From JAHJQQ01 sp964458835 (GTDB taxonomy: Bacteria; Pseudomonadota; Gammaproteobacteria; Thiohalobacterales; Thiohalobacteraceae), in the NCBI GenBank assembly GCA_964458835.1, contig CAYWKV010000001.1, positions 1 to 64,000 on the forward strand: a stretch of DNA of 64,000 bases, in the 5' to 3' direction. The notes under the pieces are model-generated. The model was given only the letters and a program-made list of their open reading frames with translations, had not been told where the DNA came from and made no database searches. Numbering within the stretch: the stretch's first letter is position 1; the number at the start of each line of letters is the position of its first letter. Both the position numbers and the translations under genes were made by a program. Positions 14,414 to 21,938 of this stretch are shown here, piece after piece.

Positions 14414-17263
14414 TCAACCACAACTGCCGGTTGCACCACAGGCACTGCAGTAATCACAGCCGTCGCGTTTGATCATGCTGTAATTGCCGCACTCCGTGCA
14501 GCGCTTGCCGGCGTACTGCCGGACCTCCATGGCGCCGGCCGCTCTGAGCGGAACCACATTGCTGTCTTCATCGCCATCGATGTCGACCGCGCCGAGGTTC
14601 TGCATCGGGTACCCCTCTTCGTCGAGGATACCCAGCATCGCATAGCGATGGATGAGCAGGCGTGCCAGATAGGCCACGGTCGACGAGTACAGCTGCTGCC
14701 CGTCCGCACGCGGGGCTTTCGCCCAGAACTCGCCGCGCGGTTCCGCGTAGTCGAGCAGTTGCCGCAGCTTGCCACCGACCCAGGCCGGGTCCAGCACCCG
14801 CATGTCGAAGGACAGGCTCTTGCACAGACCATCCAGCACACGCGGATAGTCGCCTGCCAGCCAGATCGAATACGGCCGCCGGGTGCCATCGGGCAGGTCG
14901 AGTTCCTTCACCCCCAGCACGAAGTCATCGGCGGTGGTGGCGTTGTTCACGTCCACCGTCCACGACAACGTGCCATCCGGACCTGCCTTGGGCTCCTTAC
15001 GGCTCATCAGGGCGTCGAGGACGGGCGTCTTGCCACCGTCCTCGAACGCACCCAATTCGGCACAGCGATGCTCCACGACGGCCGCGAATGCCGCGACAAG
15101 GCTCGGCATACGTCGAATCTCACCCGTGGGCGGGAACGGCATATCAAATGCCTCATCGCTGGCCGTCTTCATCAGGCTGGCAAGCTTCGCGCGCAGATAC
15201 CCTCGATCGTTGGACCGCATATCCATCGACAAGGACTTTGCGAGCGCACCCAGGCCTCGCGGCTGCTCGGCACCGTTGACCCAGACCTCGAACGGATAGG
15301 ACTTCCCGTTCTGCATATGGCCGATGAACACCGCGAAACTGCTGCCGTGTGGATGCTCGATCATGTACACCCACGCGGGGTTTCCATTCACGGGCCTCGG
15401 CCGTTTGCGCCAGCGGAGACTGGCCAGGGTCAACTCGGGCACGGACTTCAGTCGAATGCGGCGATCCGGATCGGACTCATCGAGATCGGCGGACGCCGGC
15501 GACGGCTCACTCGCTTTGAGCAGAACACCCTCCACGGCGGCATTAGCCCGGAAGGTGGTCACTCCCTTCAGACCTCCCTTCCAGGCCTCGAGATACAGAT
15601 CCCGAAACCGTTCGAAGGGGTAGTCGTGTCCTACGTTGATCGTCTTGGAAATCGCCGTGTCGATATACGGCGCCGCCGCGGCGACCATCGCCAGATGATC
15701 GAAGGGATCGACCTGCTCAGCGGTAACCCAGTACCCAGGTAGCCGCCCAACGATCTCTTCATCCGGAACCGCATCCCAGCCCTGCAGACGCTTGAACAAC
15801 CGGTACGCATGGTTGTAGACGGGGTAGATCCGCGCTGGGCCGTTCGCCTGACGAACCCGTCGCTGACCGTGCCAGGTGAACACAGGCTCGATACCGGAGG
15901 AGCAGTTGTCCCCGAAAGCCAGCGATACAGTTCCCGTCGGTGCGATCGCCAGCAGATGGCTGTTCCGGATGCCGTGCTGACGGATCTCGGCCCGGATGTC
16001 CGCCGGGAGTCTCTGCGCGAACCCAGCGGCGAGGTAGCGCTCCTTATCCAGCAACGGAAACGCGCCCTTCTCCTTGGAAAGTTCGATGGACGCCCGATAG
16101 GCCTCGTCCCGCAGGCAGCGGGTGACGTGCGCAGTGAAATCACGTGCCGCATCGCTGCCATACCGCAGGCCCATCATCAGCAGTGCATCGCCCAGTCCCG
16201 TGTAACCCAAGCCGATCCGACGCTTCTGCATGGCTTCCTGGCGCTGTGCCTCCAGTGGCCAGTAGCTCAGGTCCAGCACGTTGTCGAGCATACGAACCGC
16301 GACACGTACCAGCGACGCCAGTTGCGCGTAGTCGAAATGTGCGTCGCCCGTGAACGGGTGTTTCACGAGCTTTGCGAGATTGATCGGTCCGAGGCAGCAA
16401 CATCCAAACGGCGGCAGCGGCTCTTCACCACAAGGGTTGGTCGCCTCGATCATCTCGCAATACGCGAGATTATTCTCGGCGTTCATCCGATCCAAAAACA
16501 ATACGCCGGGATCGGCGTAGTCGTAGGTGGCCCGCATGATTTTCTCCCACAGTGCGCGCGCCGAGATTCGGCGATACACCCACAGACCATCGTCCCGCCG
16601 GTACGCACCGGTGTCGATCAGCGCCTGGCTGGGCTCGGCTTCATGCACGAGCTGCCATTCATGATCCTGCTCGACCGCCTCCATGAAGCCTGCCTTGATC
16701 CCCACCGACAGGTTGAAGTTCTGATAGGGCTTCTCCTGGAACGGTTTCGCCTTGGCGTCGACGAAGGCCTCGATGTCCGGGTGATCGACGGACAGAACGC
16801 CCATCTGGGCACCTCGACGCGATCCCTTGGAACTGACCGTGTCGCACATGGCGTCAAACAGCGACATGTATGACAGCGGTCCGGATGCCACTGAGCCGGT
16901 GCCCTTGACCTTCGCACCGTGCGGACGGATACGAGAGAAGCTGTACCCTACACCGCCTCCGCGACGCATGGTCTCGGCAGCATCTGCCAGGGCGTTCATG
17001 ATTTCCGCCATGGAGTCGCCGACCGGTTCGACGAAGCAGTTGAGCAGCGTCACATCGACACCGCTGCCGGCGCCAGACATGATCCGGCCAGCCATCAGCA
17101 ATCCGTTGTCGAAGGCCTCGCGAAACACCGGCTGCCAACGCTCGGGATCTTTCTCCGCCTGCGCCAGGGCCGCTGCCACACGGTCGTAGACATCCGACAG
17201 GGACTCCTTACCCAGCGCGTACTTACTTGCCAGGGTATCAATCGAGATGGGTTGCATCTCCAT
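14414..17263 (-). CDS. nrdJ: Class II (B12-dependent) ribonucleotide reductase
   Basis: A 949-residue adenosylcobalamin-dependent ribonucleotide reductase. The active-site segment NPCGEEPLPPFGCC carries the N.C.E triad. ETMRRGGGVGYSFSRIRPHGA is the conserved substrate/phosphate region, and the C-terminal tail GKRCTECGNYSMIKRDGCDYC provides redox cysteines. A TSCPD-type domain (SLSMDMRS..., VLDPAWVGGKL) lies between. It makes dNTPs without oxygen dependence. The start at 17263 follows GAGGAGG; the longer frame crosses the leader. A housekeeping-size enzyme is unusual on a transfer element. It could supply dNTPs during transfer or replication, as phage-borne reductases do. It stands alone behind leader E. 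Confidence 0.93.
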   Translation of the reverse strand: MEMQPISIDTLASKYALGKESLSDVYDRVAAALAQAEKDPERWQPVFREAFDNGLLMAGRIMSGAGSGVDVTLLNCFVEPVGDSMAEIMNALADAAETMRRGGGVGYSFSRIRPHGAKVKGTGSVASGPLSYMSLFDAMCDTVSSKGSRRGAQMGVLSVDHPDIEAFVDAKAKPFQEKPYQNFNLSVGIKAGFMEAVEQDHEWQLVHEAEPSQALIDTGAYRRDDGLWVYRRISARALWEKIMRATYDYADPGVLFLDRMNAENNLAYCEMIEATNPCGEEPLPPFGCCCLGPINLAKLVKHPFTGDAHFDYAQLASLVRVAVRMLDNVLDLSYWPLEAQRQEAMQKRRIGLGYTGLGDALLMMGLRYGSDAARDFTAHVTRCLRDEAYRASIELSKEKGAFPLLDKERYLAAGFAQRLPADIRAEIRQHGIRNSHLLAIAPTGTVSLAFGDNCSSGIEPVFTWHGQRRVRQANGPARIYPVYNHAYRLFKRLQGWDAVPDEEIVGRLPGYWVTAEQVDPFDHLAMVAAAAPYIDTAISKTINVGHDYPFERFRDLYLEAWKGGLKGVTTFRANAAVEGVLLKASEPSPASADLDESDPDRRIRLKSVPELTLASLRWRKRPRPVNGNPAWVYMIEHPHGSSFAVFIGHMQNGKSYPFEVWVNGAEQPRGLGALAKSLSMDMRSNDRGYLRAKLASLMKTASDEAFDMPFPPTGEIRRMPSLVAAFAAVVEHRCAELGAFEDGGKTPVLDALMSRKEPKAGPDGTLSWTVDVNNATTADDFVLGVKELDLPDGTRRPYSIWLAGDYPRVLDGLCKSLSFDMRVLDPAWVGGKLRQLLDYAEPRGEFWAKAPRADGQQLYSSTVAYLARLLIHRYAMLGILDEEGYPMQNLGAVDIDGDEDSNVVPLRAAGAMEVRQYAGKRCTECGNYSMIKRDGCDYCSACGATGSCG

Positions 17264-17480
17264 ACACACCTCCTCTTGGTTGAACTCGAACCCCGACAGG
17301 AGCCCGTCCCAACACCCCCCAGCAGGGATGCTCGGACCGGCCCTGTTCGAGGGATGGATGACCACCCAGAGGAATGCGTCCCCATGCGGGGATGCATATT
17401 CCCCGCGTGGGTGAAGACGACGTGCGGACGCACGCCAAACCTGCTGCTTGACGGCCAGCTACCGGGCGCACGCAGGCGCC
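17264..17480 (-). promoter_or_regulatory. Repeated structured leader, copy E (nrdJ)
   Basis: P1 at 17465-17480 is GGCGC-6nt-GCGCC. The core GGTAGCTGGCC-GTC-AAGCAGCAGG occupies 17440-17463 (3-nt class). Two hairpins follow: CGTGCG/CGCACG, and a long CCCA-CGCGGGGA/TCCCCGC-ATGGGG one. The minus-strand segment ATTCCTCT after it can pair with the loop (GGAAT) or, through TCCTCT, with AGAGGA of the ribosome site. Confidence 0.7.
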
Positions 17481-17534
17481 GAGAAAATCACTCTCGCAAA
17501 CCGATGACGCTTGGGGGAGAAATCTTGGATAGGA

Positions 17535-17566
17535 AATGAGAAGCACGCCGATGCGTGCTTCTCATT
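17535..17566 (-). terminator. Hairpin terminator of the small membrane-protein operon
   Basis: A perfect 14-bp stem (17535-17548 with 17553-17566) with a CGAT loop, 10 nt past the stop at 17576. The T run is short, but the hairpin is strong and is followed by a new leader. Confidence 0.7.
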
Positions 17567-17575
17567 GGGGTACAA

Positions 17576-17740
17576 CTAACGCCGCCTGACCGTGGGTTTC
17601 GGGCAGGAAGTGTTGTGGCGCCGTTCCCAGGTGTGGAACAGCATCACGATCCCAACCAACACCCAGCCGGTGAGGAGGGACGCAAGGGCGAAGCCGTCCA
17701 GCAGCTCGCCGATCAGTACTTTCATTTCTTCCATACTCAT
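17576..17740 (-). CDS. 54-residue membrane protein
   Basis: A 54-residue protein with a hydrophobic segment (FALASLLTGWVLVGIVML, about residues 17-34) and a basic, Cys/Pro-containing tail ending in three arginines. An acidic N-terminus (SMEEM) suggests it is oriented with the tail in the cytoplasm. There is a GGGGG-type ribosome site just upstream of the ATG at 17740. It lies 18 nt after the next small membrane-protein gene, and the two are likely cotranscribed from leader F. Confidence 0.5.
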   Translation of the reverse strand: MSMEEMKVLIGELLDGFALASLLTGWVLVGIVMLFHTWERRHNTSCPKPTVRRR

Positions 17741-17758
17741 GCCCCCTATCCTAGCCCG

Positions 17759-17947
17759 TTATGGGCTTTTTTCAAGCCGACGGGCCAGGAAAAGCAGGAC
17801 AACGATAGAAGTTGCGGAAAGCACCAGTATACCCGACGTCACCAGCGTCACTTCCCCGGTAACGGCCATCCGTCCCAGTGGGACCAGGATACCGACTGAG
17901 AAAAGACGGTTGGTAAACGACAGGAGGGTATCCGCGATCTTCGACAT
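17759..17947 (-). CDS. 62-residue two-span membrane protein
   Basis: A 62-residue protein, start at 17947 after AAGGAGG. Two hydrophobic spans are visible (LFSVGILVPLGRMAVTGEV and TSGILVLSATSIVVLLFL) with a positive tail RRLEKSP. The longer frame upstream runs through the leader. Small two-span proteins on conjugative elements may act in entry exclusion, stress or phage defence, but nothing here decides which. It is the first gene after leader F. Confidence 0.55.
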   Translation of the reverse strand: MSKIADTLLSFTNRLFSVGILVPLGRMAVTGEVTLVTSGILVLSATSIVVLLFLARRLEKSP

Positions 17948-18112
17948 CGCGCCTCCTTTCCCGGTCGCGCCTCCGGGTTGACGAAAACCACCCGGAGCGC
18001 GACGCCGGGGGCCTAACCACCGTTCGGTCAGACCCGGCCCCGATGGGAAGCGAGATCTTCCCAAACGGGCCTGCTGCTTAAAGGCCAGCTACCTTCGACT
18101 GCATTGCTGCAG
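17948..18112 (-). promoter_or_regulatory. Repeated structured leader, copy F
   Basis: P1 at 18099-18112 is CTGCA-GCAA-TGCAG, again a GNRA loop. The core GGTAGCTGGCC-TTT-AAGCAGCAGG lies at 18070-18093. Then come a CCCGTTTGGGAAG/CTTCCCATCGGG hairpin and a second hairpin in which GTCGCGC-TCCGGGT pairs with ACCCGGAG-GCGCGAC. GGAGGCGCGA occurs both in that 3' arm and at the ribosome site, so the 5' arm could mask the start. Confidence 0.7.
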
Positions 18113-18190
18113 CCTACAAACAATCCATCAGGACTTTGCACTTCCCTTCCGCAAAGGAACCGCGAAGTCCTCTGGTTTGGCATTTTTTGC

Positions 18191-18217
18191 GTGATCGGCT
18201 AGGCTGCTGGCGATCAC
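18191..18217. promoter_or_regulatory. Inverted repeat upstream of the small plus-strand gene
   Basis: GTGATCG at 18191-18197 is an exact reverse complement of CGATCAC at 18211-18217. It lies 24 nt ahead of the start at 18241 and could be an operator. Confidence 0.4.
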
Positions 18218-18240
18218 AAACACGTCATCTGAGGTCTCAC

Positions 18241-18441
18241 ATGGACGACAAAGTATCGAAACCGACTCTGAATGTGCTGCCAGGCAACAAAGACGCGCTG
18301 CAAGAGGATGCGGTAGGGCATGCCCTCGACTGGGTCATGAACGGAAACAGGGAAGCCTTGGACACCCTCAAGACGCTTTCCCCACAGCTCGAACCCCGCG
18401 GCAAGCTGCAGGTTGTGAGTGAGGGCGAGGGAACGGAGTAA
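18241..18441 (+). CDS. Small plus-strand hypothetical protein
   Basis: A 66-residue acidic protein (starts MDDKVSKPTLNVLPG, ends VSEGEGTE), the only plus-strand gene in the 3.9-23 kb block. The middle (AVGHALDWVMNGNREALDTLKTL) should be helical. The start at 18241 has a GAGG ribosome site and the inverted repeat at 18191-18217 upstream, and a hairpin terminator follows. Its divergent position next to leader F suggests separate control. No family recognised. Confidence 0.5.
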   Translation: MDDKVSKPTLNVLPGNKDALQEDAVGHALDWVMNGNREALDTLKTLSPQLEPRGKLQVVSEGEGTE

Positions 18442-18448
18442 AGGGACT

Positions 18449-18479
18449 GGCCCGGGACCCGCAAGGGGTTGGCCGGGCC
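18449..18479. terminator. Hairpin between convergent small genes
   Basis: GGCCCGG (18449-18455) pairs with CCGGGCC (18473-18479), with further inner G-C pairing around a GCAA loop. It lies between the plus-strand gene ending at 18441 and the minus-strand gene ending at 18486. Confidence 0.6.
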
Positions 18480-18485
18480 TATCCA

Positions 18486-18701
18486 CTAGCACACCGTGCG
18501 AGCCAACTGCGCGCGGGTTGCCATCTCCTGGTCGAGCAGACGAAGCATCTGGTAGAAATCCGGCGTCATGTGCCGGACTTCCGGTGTCTCCAGCGCCTCG
18601 ACTACGCGTTCGCGGGTGATGCGCAGGGAGCACTCACTCGCTTGATCCAGGAATTTCCCGAACGACTGCCACGTTTCTTTTCCGCCATGCAAAGTTTCCA
18701 T
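18486..18701 (-). CDS. Small hypothetical protein
   Basis: A 71-residue helical protein (METLHGGKETWQSFGKFLDQ, then RITRERVVEALETPEVRHMTPDFYQMLRLLDQEM). The start at 18701 is preceded by AAGGAGA. The frame continues upstream to 18923, but it reads through a terminator and leader hairpin and is not used. The middle could be a small protein-interaction or DNA-binding helix bundle. No family recognised. Confidence 0.55.
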   Translation of the reverse strand: METLHGGKETWQSFGKFLDQASECSLRITRERVVEALETPEVRHMTPDFYQMLRLLDQEMATRAQLARTVC

Positions 18702-18729
18702 GTTGATCTCCTTAGGGTTACGTACGTAA

Positions 18730-18800
18730 CCACCAAAGGAGACATGCGGATCCCAAACGGGCCGCCCCAGACCGGGGAATGTCTCCCCCGGTGGGGCCAT
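18730..18800 (-). promoter_or_regulatory. Leader hairpin with loop/anti-Shine-Dalgarno switch
   Basis: Minus-strand GGCCCCACCGGGG pairs with CCCCGGTCTGGGGC across a loop holding GGAGACAT (18779-18786). Downstream ATGTCTCC (18738-18745) is its exact 8-nt complement. The same segment continues as TCTCCTT, an exact complement of the AAGGAGA ribosome site. The two pairings exclude each other. Confidence 0.6.
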
Positions 18801-18815
18801 AAAGTCATTGAGAAA

Positions 18816-18851
18816 TAAAAAAACCGCTTCTCTTTCGAGGAGCGGTTTTTT
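18816..18851. terminator. Strong bidirectional terminator inside the 18.7-19.05 kb leader region
   Basis: ACCGCT/AGCGGT arms extended by A7/T6 tracts give a rho-independent terminator on both strands. It sits between leader copy G (19.0 kb) and the gene at 18701, so transcripts from copy G would end here unless it is bypassed. Confidence 0.85.
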
Positions 18852-18995
18852 CGTCGCCATCGTGAAATGGCGAGCCTGGTAGACCAGGCAACGTCCAAAT
18901 CCAGAAGATCTGGAAGCTAGCACTAAGGCCAGCCATCAACAGGTATCCGAAGATGCCTGTCAGCTCTCAATCGTGCGGAGCACGAAATCGAGCAA

Positions 18996-19052
18996 CCTGC
19001 TGCTTATTTGGAACGGCCAGCTACCGTTACTCATGCATCCGAAGAGGACGCA
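18996..19052 (-). promoter_or_regulatory. Repeated structured leader, copy G
   Basis: P1 at 19034-19052 is TGCGTCC-5nt-GGATGCA (7 bp, one G-U). The core GGTAGCTGGCC-N9-AAGCAGCAGG occupies 18996-19025. Unlike the other copies it is followed not by a gene but, after about 145 nt without a convincing ORF, by the terminator at 18816. It could therefore specify a 200-nt RNA or an attenuated leader of the gene at 18701. The 19053-19224 stretch up to the transposase holds nothing I can support. Confidence 0.6.
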
Positions 19053-19224
19053 GTGAAGATGAGCGAATATTTATCACCCTTTTGGATGATGGTCAAGGGC
19101 TAGTGGTATCAGGAACAAAACCAGAGCCGTTGCAGTCTCCACTACCAAGCCGTGGAGCGGGCATCGCAACCTGTGAACCTCGATCGACGGCATATTGCGG
19201 CGATCAGTCTCCAAACCCGTGGGC

Positions 19225-20313
19225 TTACAGAAAATAGTGACAACTATCCTGCCGCGCGGGGTGATTGATGGCCTTCAAGTTCTTCGCCGCCTCGCGTACC
19301 GCCAATAACAGCGTCTTCAACGCCACGTCGTCGTTTGGAAAATCGTGCCAGGTGCTGGCGTATTTGCGCATCACCATATTCAAAGACTTGATCGCGTTGG
19401 TGGTGTAGATCACCTCGCGGATTTCTGGAAGGAACTGGAAGAACGGAATGATATTGACCCAGTGACCGCGCCACAGCCGCGCCACCGCGTTGTATTGCGC
19501 CCCCCAGGCCGACTCGAACGCCTCCAACTCCCGCGCCGCGTCCTCGGCCGTGGCCGACTGGTAGATGCACTTCAAGGCCGCCACCACCGCCTTGCTGTCA
19601 TTCGACGTCACATTACGCAGGCTGGCACGCACCAGGTGTACCATGCAGAGCTGCGTCAGCGTCTTGGGGTACACGGCATTAACCGCCTCCACCGCCCCCT
19701 TCAAGCCGTCCATGCAGGCCACGTAGATATCCTGCACGCCGCGTTGGCACAGTTCGGTCAGCACCGCCAACCAGGGTTTGACGTCATCGTGCTCAGCCAA
19801 CCACAGCCCCAGCACCTCCTTCTCGCCGCGCAGGTTCACCCCCAACACCACATGCGCCGACTGATTCACCACCTGTTTGTCGTGGCGCACCTTGATGACA
19901 ATCCCGCCCAACCACACAATCGGGTAGACTGCGGCCAGCGGCCGCGTCTTCCACGCCAGCGCCTCGTCCAGACCCGCGTCGGTGATATCGCAGATCAACG
20001 CCTGCGAGATCGTCACCCCGTACAGATCCTGCAACGCCGACTCGATATCACGTGTGTACAGCCCCTTGGCATGCAGCATCAGGATCTTCTCCTCCATCTC
20101 CGCCAGGCGGACGTGCCGCTTATTTACAAGATGTGGATCACTCCCTTCGCAGTCGCGTGGTGTCTTAACCGAATGTTGTCCTACCACTCTCTGCACGGTC
20201 TTGCAGCCTTTGCCATTGCGCTGGGCACGGTTCTCCTTGCCGTATCGCTCACTCATACCTCTGCTCCCGTGGCAACAGCCACAACGTCCACCGATGTCAG
20301 TGATCGTGCCCAT
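19225..20313 (-). pseudogene. Degenerate IS256 (Mutator)-family transposase
   Basis: About 280 residues match the IS256 family: VNKRHVRLAEMEEKILMLHAKGL, DITDAGLDEAL, YVACMDGLKGAVEAVN, YTTNAIKSLN. The first catalytic aspartate, usually in YLDAL or WLDAI, is glycine here (PIVWLGGIVIKV). The N-terminal DNA-binding third and the last 30 or so residues of the family are missing, and the frame starts in unrelated sequence. I see no terminal inverted repeats. It is an inactive remnant inserted between leader G and the cell-wall cluster. Confidence 0.8.
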
Positions 20314-20361
20314 GATTTTGTGAACGATGCCTAGCGGAGGTAGCCCGAGTCTTCACTGACA

Positions 20362-20832
20362 TCATCCGTTGCCTGAAAACCTGGGGCGTTCTACCCGGCC
20401 TGACAAAGCAGACAGCGCCTGCTTCACCCGATCGATATACCGGGCGCGATTCGCTTGTGCCGCCGCAGTATCCTTCTGGCCGGCGTTATAGGCCCCAACT
20501 GCTTCCCAGCTCGGTCCGTAATGCGCGACATTCTGGACCAATACCCAAGCCCCTACGAACGTGCTCACACAGGCATCCCAAAGGTCGGTCTCGCTGATAC
20601 CCATTCGGGATAATTTTGGCAGCCACAGCTCATTGATCTGCATCAGCCCAATATCGCGACTCCCATCACGGTTGACGTTCACCGCGCCTGGATCCAGATT
20701 GCTTTCCACCGTGGCGATCGCGCGCAAGAGGTCCGGTGAGACACCGTAGTAGTCGCCCGCTTGCTCAAAGCACATCGCTGAGACGACACCGGTCATTGCC
20801 AGATAAACCGTCACTAACCATACCAAGCGCAT
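20362..20832 (-). CDS. Lytic transglycosylase (VirB1/SLT type)
   Basis: A 156-residue exported enzyme. A signal peptide (LVTVYLAMTGVVSAM) is followed by the SLT domain: AIATVESNLDPGAVN with the catalytic Glu in the ES motif, RDIGLMQIN, and YNAG. It cuts peptidoglycan glycan strands to open the wall locally for the type IV channel, as VirB1/PilT-type enzymes do. It ends a minus-strand run that includes the S49 peptidase gene. Confidence 0.88.
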   Translation of the reverse strand: MRLVWLVTVYLAMTGVVSAMCFEQAGDYYGVSPDLLRAIATVESNLDPGAVNVNRDGSRDIGLMQINELWLPKLSRMGISETDLWDACVSTFVGAWVLVQNVAHYGPSWEAVGAYNAGQKDTAAAQANRARYIDRVKQALSALSGRVERPRFSGNG

Positions 20833-20837
20833 TGTCG

Positions 20838-21101
20838 CTATTTCCGAATGACGATGGTGACGCGTGTATCACCGCCGGTGACTTCGTCGACGTCGACCGT
20901 GTCGATGGCCCACCCCTGTGATTGGAGCTGATTCAGCTTTTCGTTGATGTTGGCAGCCAACGTCGGCGGGTGCCTCAGGGAATAAAACACCACAACCTGG
21001 ACCTCGCCGCTCTGGCTTACTGGCGCCTCCAGCGCAAATCCTTGGCTTGCGAGCAATAGAATCGCTGCACCGATAAACCCCTTACACCAGCGATTCTGCA
21101 T
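20838..21101 (-). CDS. Small exported hypothetical protein
   Basis: An 87-residue protein, start at 21101, with a signal peptide (GFIGAAILLLASQGFALEA). The mature part of about 65 residues has alternating hydrophobic strands (VQVVVFYSL, AIDTVDVDEVTGGDTRVTIVIRK). It is probably periplasmic. The start lies inside the end of the upstream gene, and the stop is 5 nt before the lytic transglycosylase start, so the three are cotranslated. No family recognised. Confidence 0.55.
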   Translation of the reverse strand: MQNRWCKGFIGAAILLLASQGFALEAPVSQSGEVQVVVFYSLRHPPTLAANINEKLNQLQSQGWAIDTVDVDEVTGGDTRVTIVIRK

Positions 21102-21873
21102 CGCCTGTCTCCTCCTCAGCAGTGTCGTCATCGCCCTGGGCGTCCGTCGTGGCGCCCTCGTTCATCAGGTTCACCAGGGCACGCTGCTTGTGACTCTTAC
21201 GCTTGAGCGCGCTGCGCACGCGGTTGGCTTCCCCGTCCACACGGTTGGCCAATCGCGTCATGATGGACTTCCATTCCTTGCGCTGCTTCTTCAGCTCATC
21301 CCGCTTGATACTGCCGGTCAGATGGAGGAGTTCGACCTTGATGAGCAAATTGTCGGCTTTCCGAAGAAGTGAAATGTATTCACCCACGCGAGGGGTCGTC
21401 TGACGCATCGTGAAAGCACGGGGTCGCGTGTATTTCGGCCACGCATCGATCCCAAGGCGCTCGATGAGCAGGTCCGCTGAGCGTTGCTCCTCGATCACGC
21501 GCTTCTCGACCGCCGAGAACATCGCGTCCAACTTGATTTGCATGATGTCCACCACGTCGTCCCAATCACGGGCGAGCGGCAACCCTTCCACCAGATAGGC
21601 ATTCTGTGGCAGCCGACCAATGTTCCGGTTCAGTGCCTCCATGAGCACATCGTTGTAAAGTTCGAAACCAACCTCGAGGTAGGGGACGTTATCCCAGAAC
21701 TCGAGTTCATCGGAACGGTTGCGCTTTACCGGCTTGGTTGGAGACGGGCTGGGTTGCGACTCGGTGGCCGCCTGTCCGCGATCTACAGGAACCTCAATCG
21801 TCTGCTTCTGTGGCCCAATCCCCGGCGCGATTTCAGTATGAGTCGCCGGCGCTGCCGCTTCTCTCTTAGCCAT
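21082..21873 (-). CDS. ICE hypothetical protein, possibly AcaB/PFL_4669-like
   Basis: A 263-residue protein with a Pro/Ser/Lys-rich start (residues 1-55), a helical core, and an acidic tail. The segment YISLLRKADNLLIKVELLHLTGSIKRDEL resembles the conserved DxL....aL...HLGLI.r.. stretch of the AcaB/PFL_4669 family of integrative elements. That is a weak, by-eye match. Such genes are common near the wall/protease genes of ICEs. There is no signal peptide, so it is probably cytosolic. Confidence 0.45.
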   Translation of the reverse strand: MAKREAAAPATHTEIAPGIGPQKQTIEVPVDRGQAATESQPSPSPTKPVKRNRSDELEFWDNVPYLEVGFELYNDVLMEALNRNIGRLPQNAYLVEGLPLARDWDDVVDIMQIKLDAMFSAVEKRVIEEQRSADLLIERLGIDAWPKYTRPRAFTMRQTTPRVGEYISLLRKADNLLIKVELLHLTGSIKRDELKKQRKEWKSIMTRLANRVDGEANRVRSALKRKSHKQRALVNLMNEGATTDAQGDDDTAEEETGDAESLV

Positions 21874-21938
21874 GAACTTCCCTCACGTTCAACTGCCGGA
21901 CACGGTCGCCCGTCCGGCCCGGGCGGCGCTGCCTGTAC

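Noticed and set aside
14081..15742. Long plus-strand ORF of 553 codons opposite nrdJ
   Set aside because: It is antisense to a clear ribonucleotide reductase. Its composition (His, Arg, Pro rich) is that of a GC-rich shadow frame, and it has no ribosome site or recognisable domain.
15809..16873. Second long plus-strand ORF opposite nrdJ
   Set aside because: Antisense shadow of the conserved reductase active-site region.
18702..18923. N-terminal extension of the gene at 18486-18701
   Set aside because: It would read through a strong terminator and the switch hairpin; AAGGAGA sits just before the ATG at 18701.
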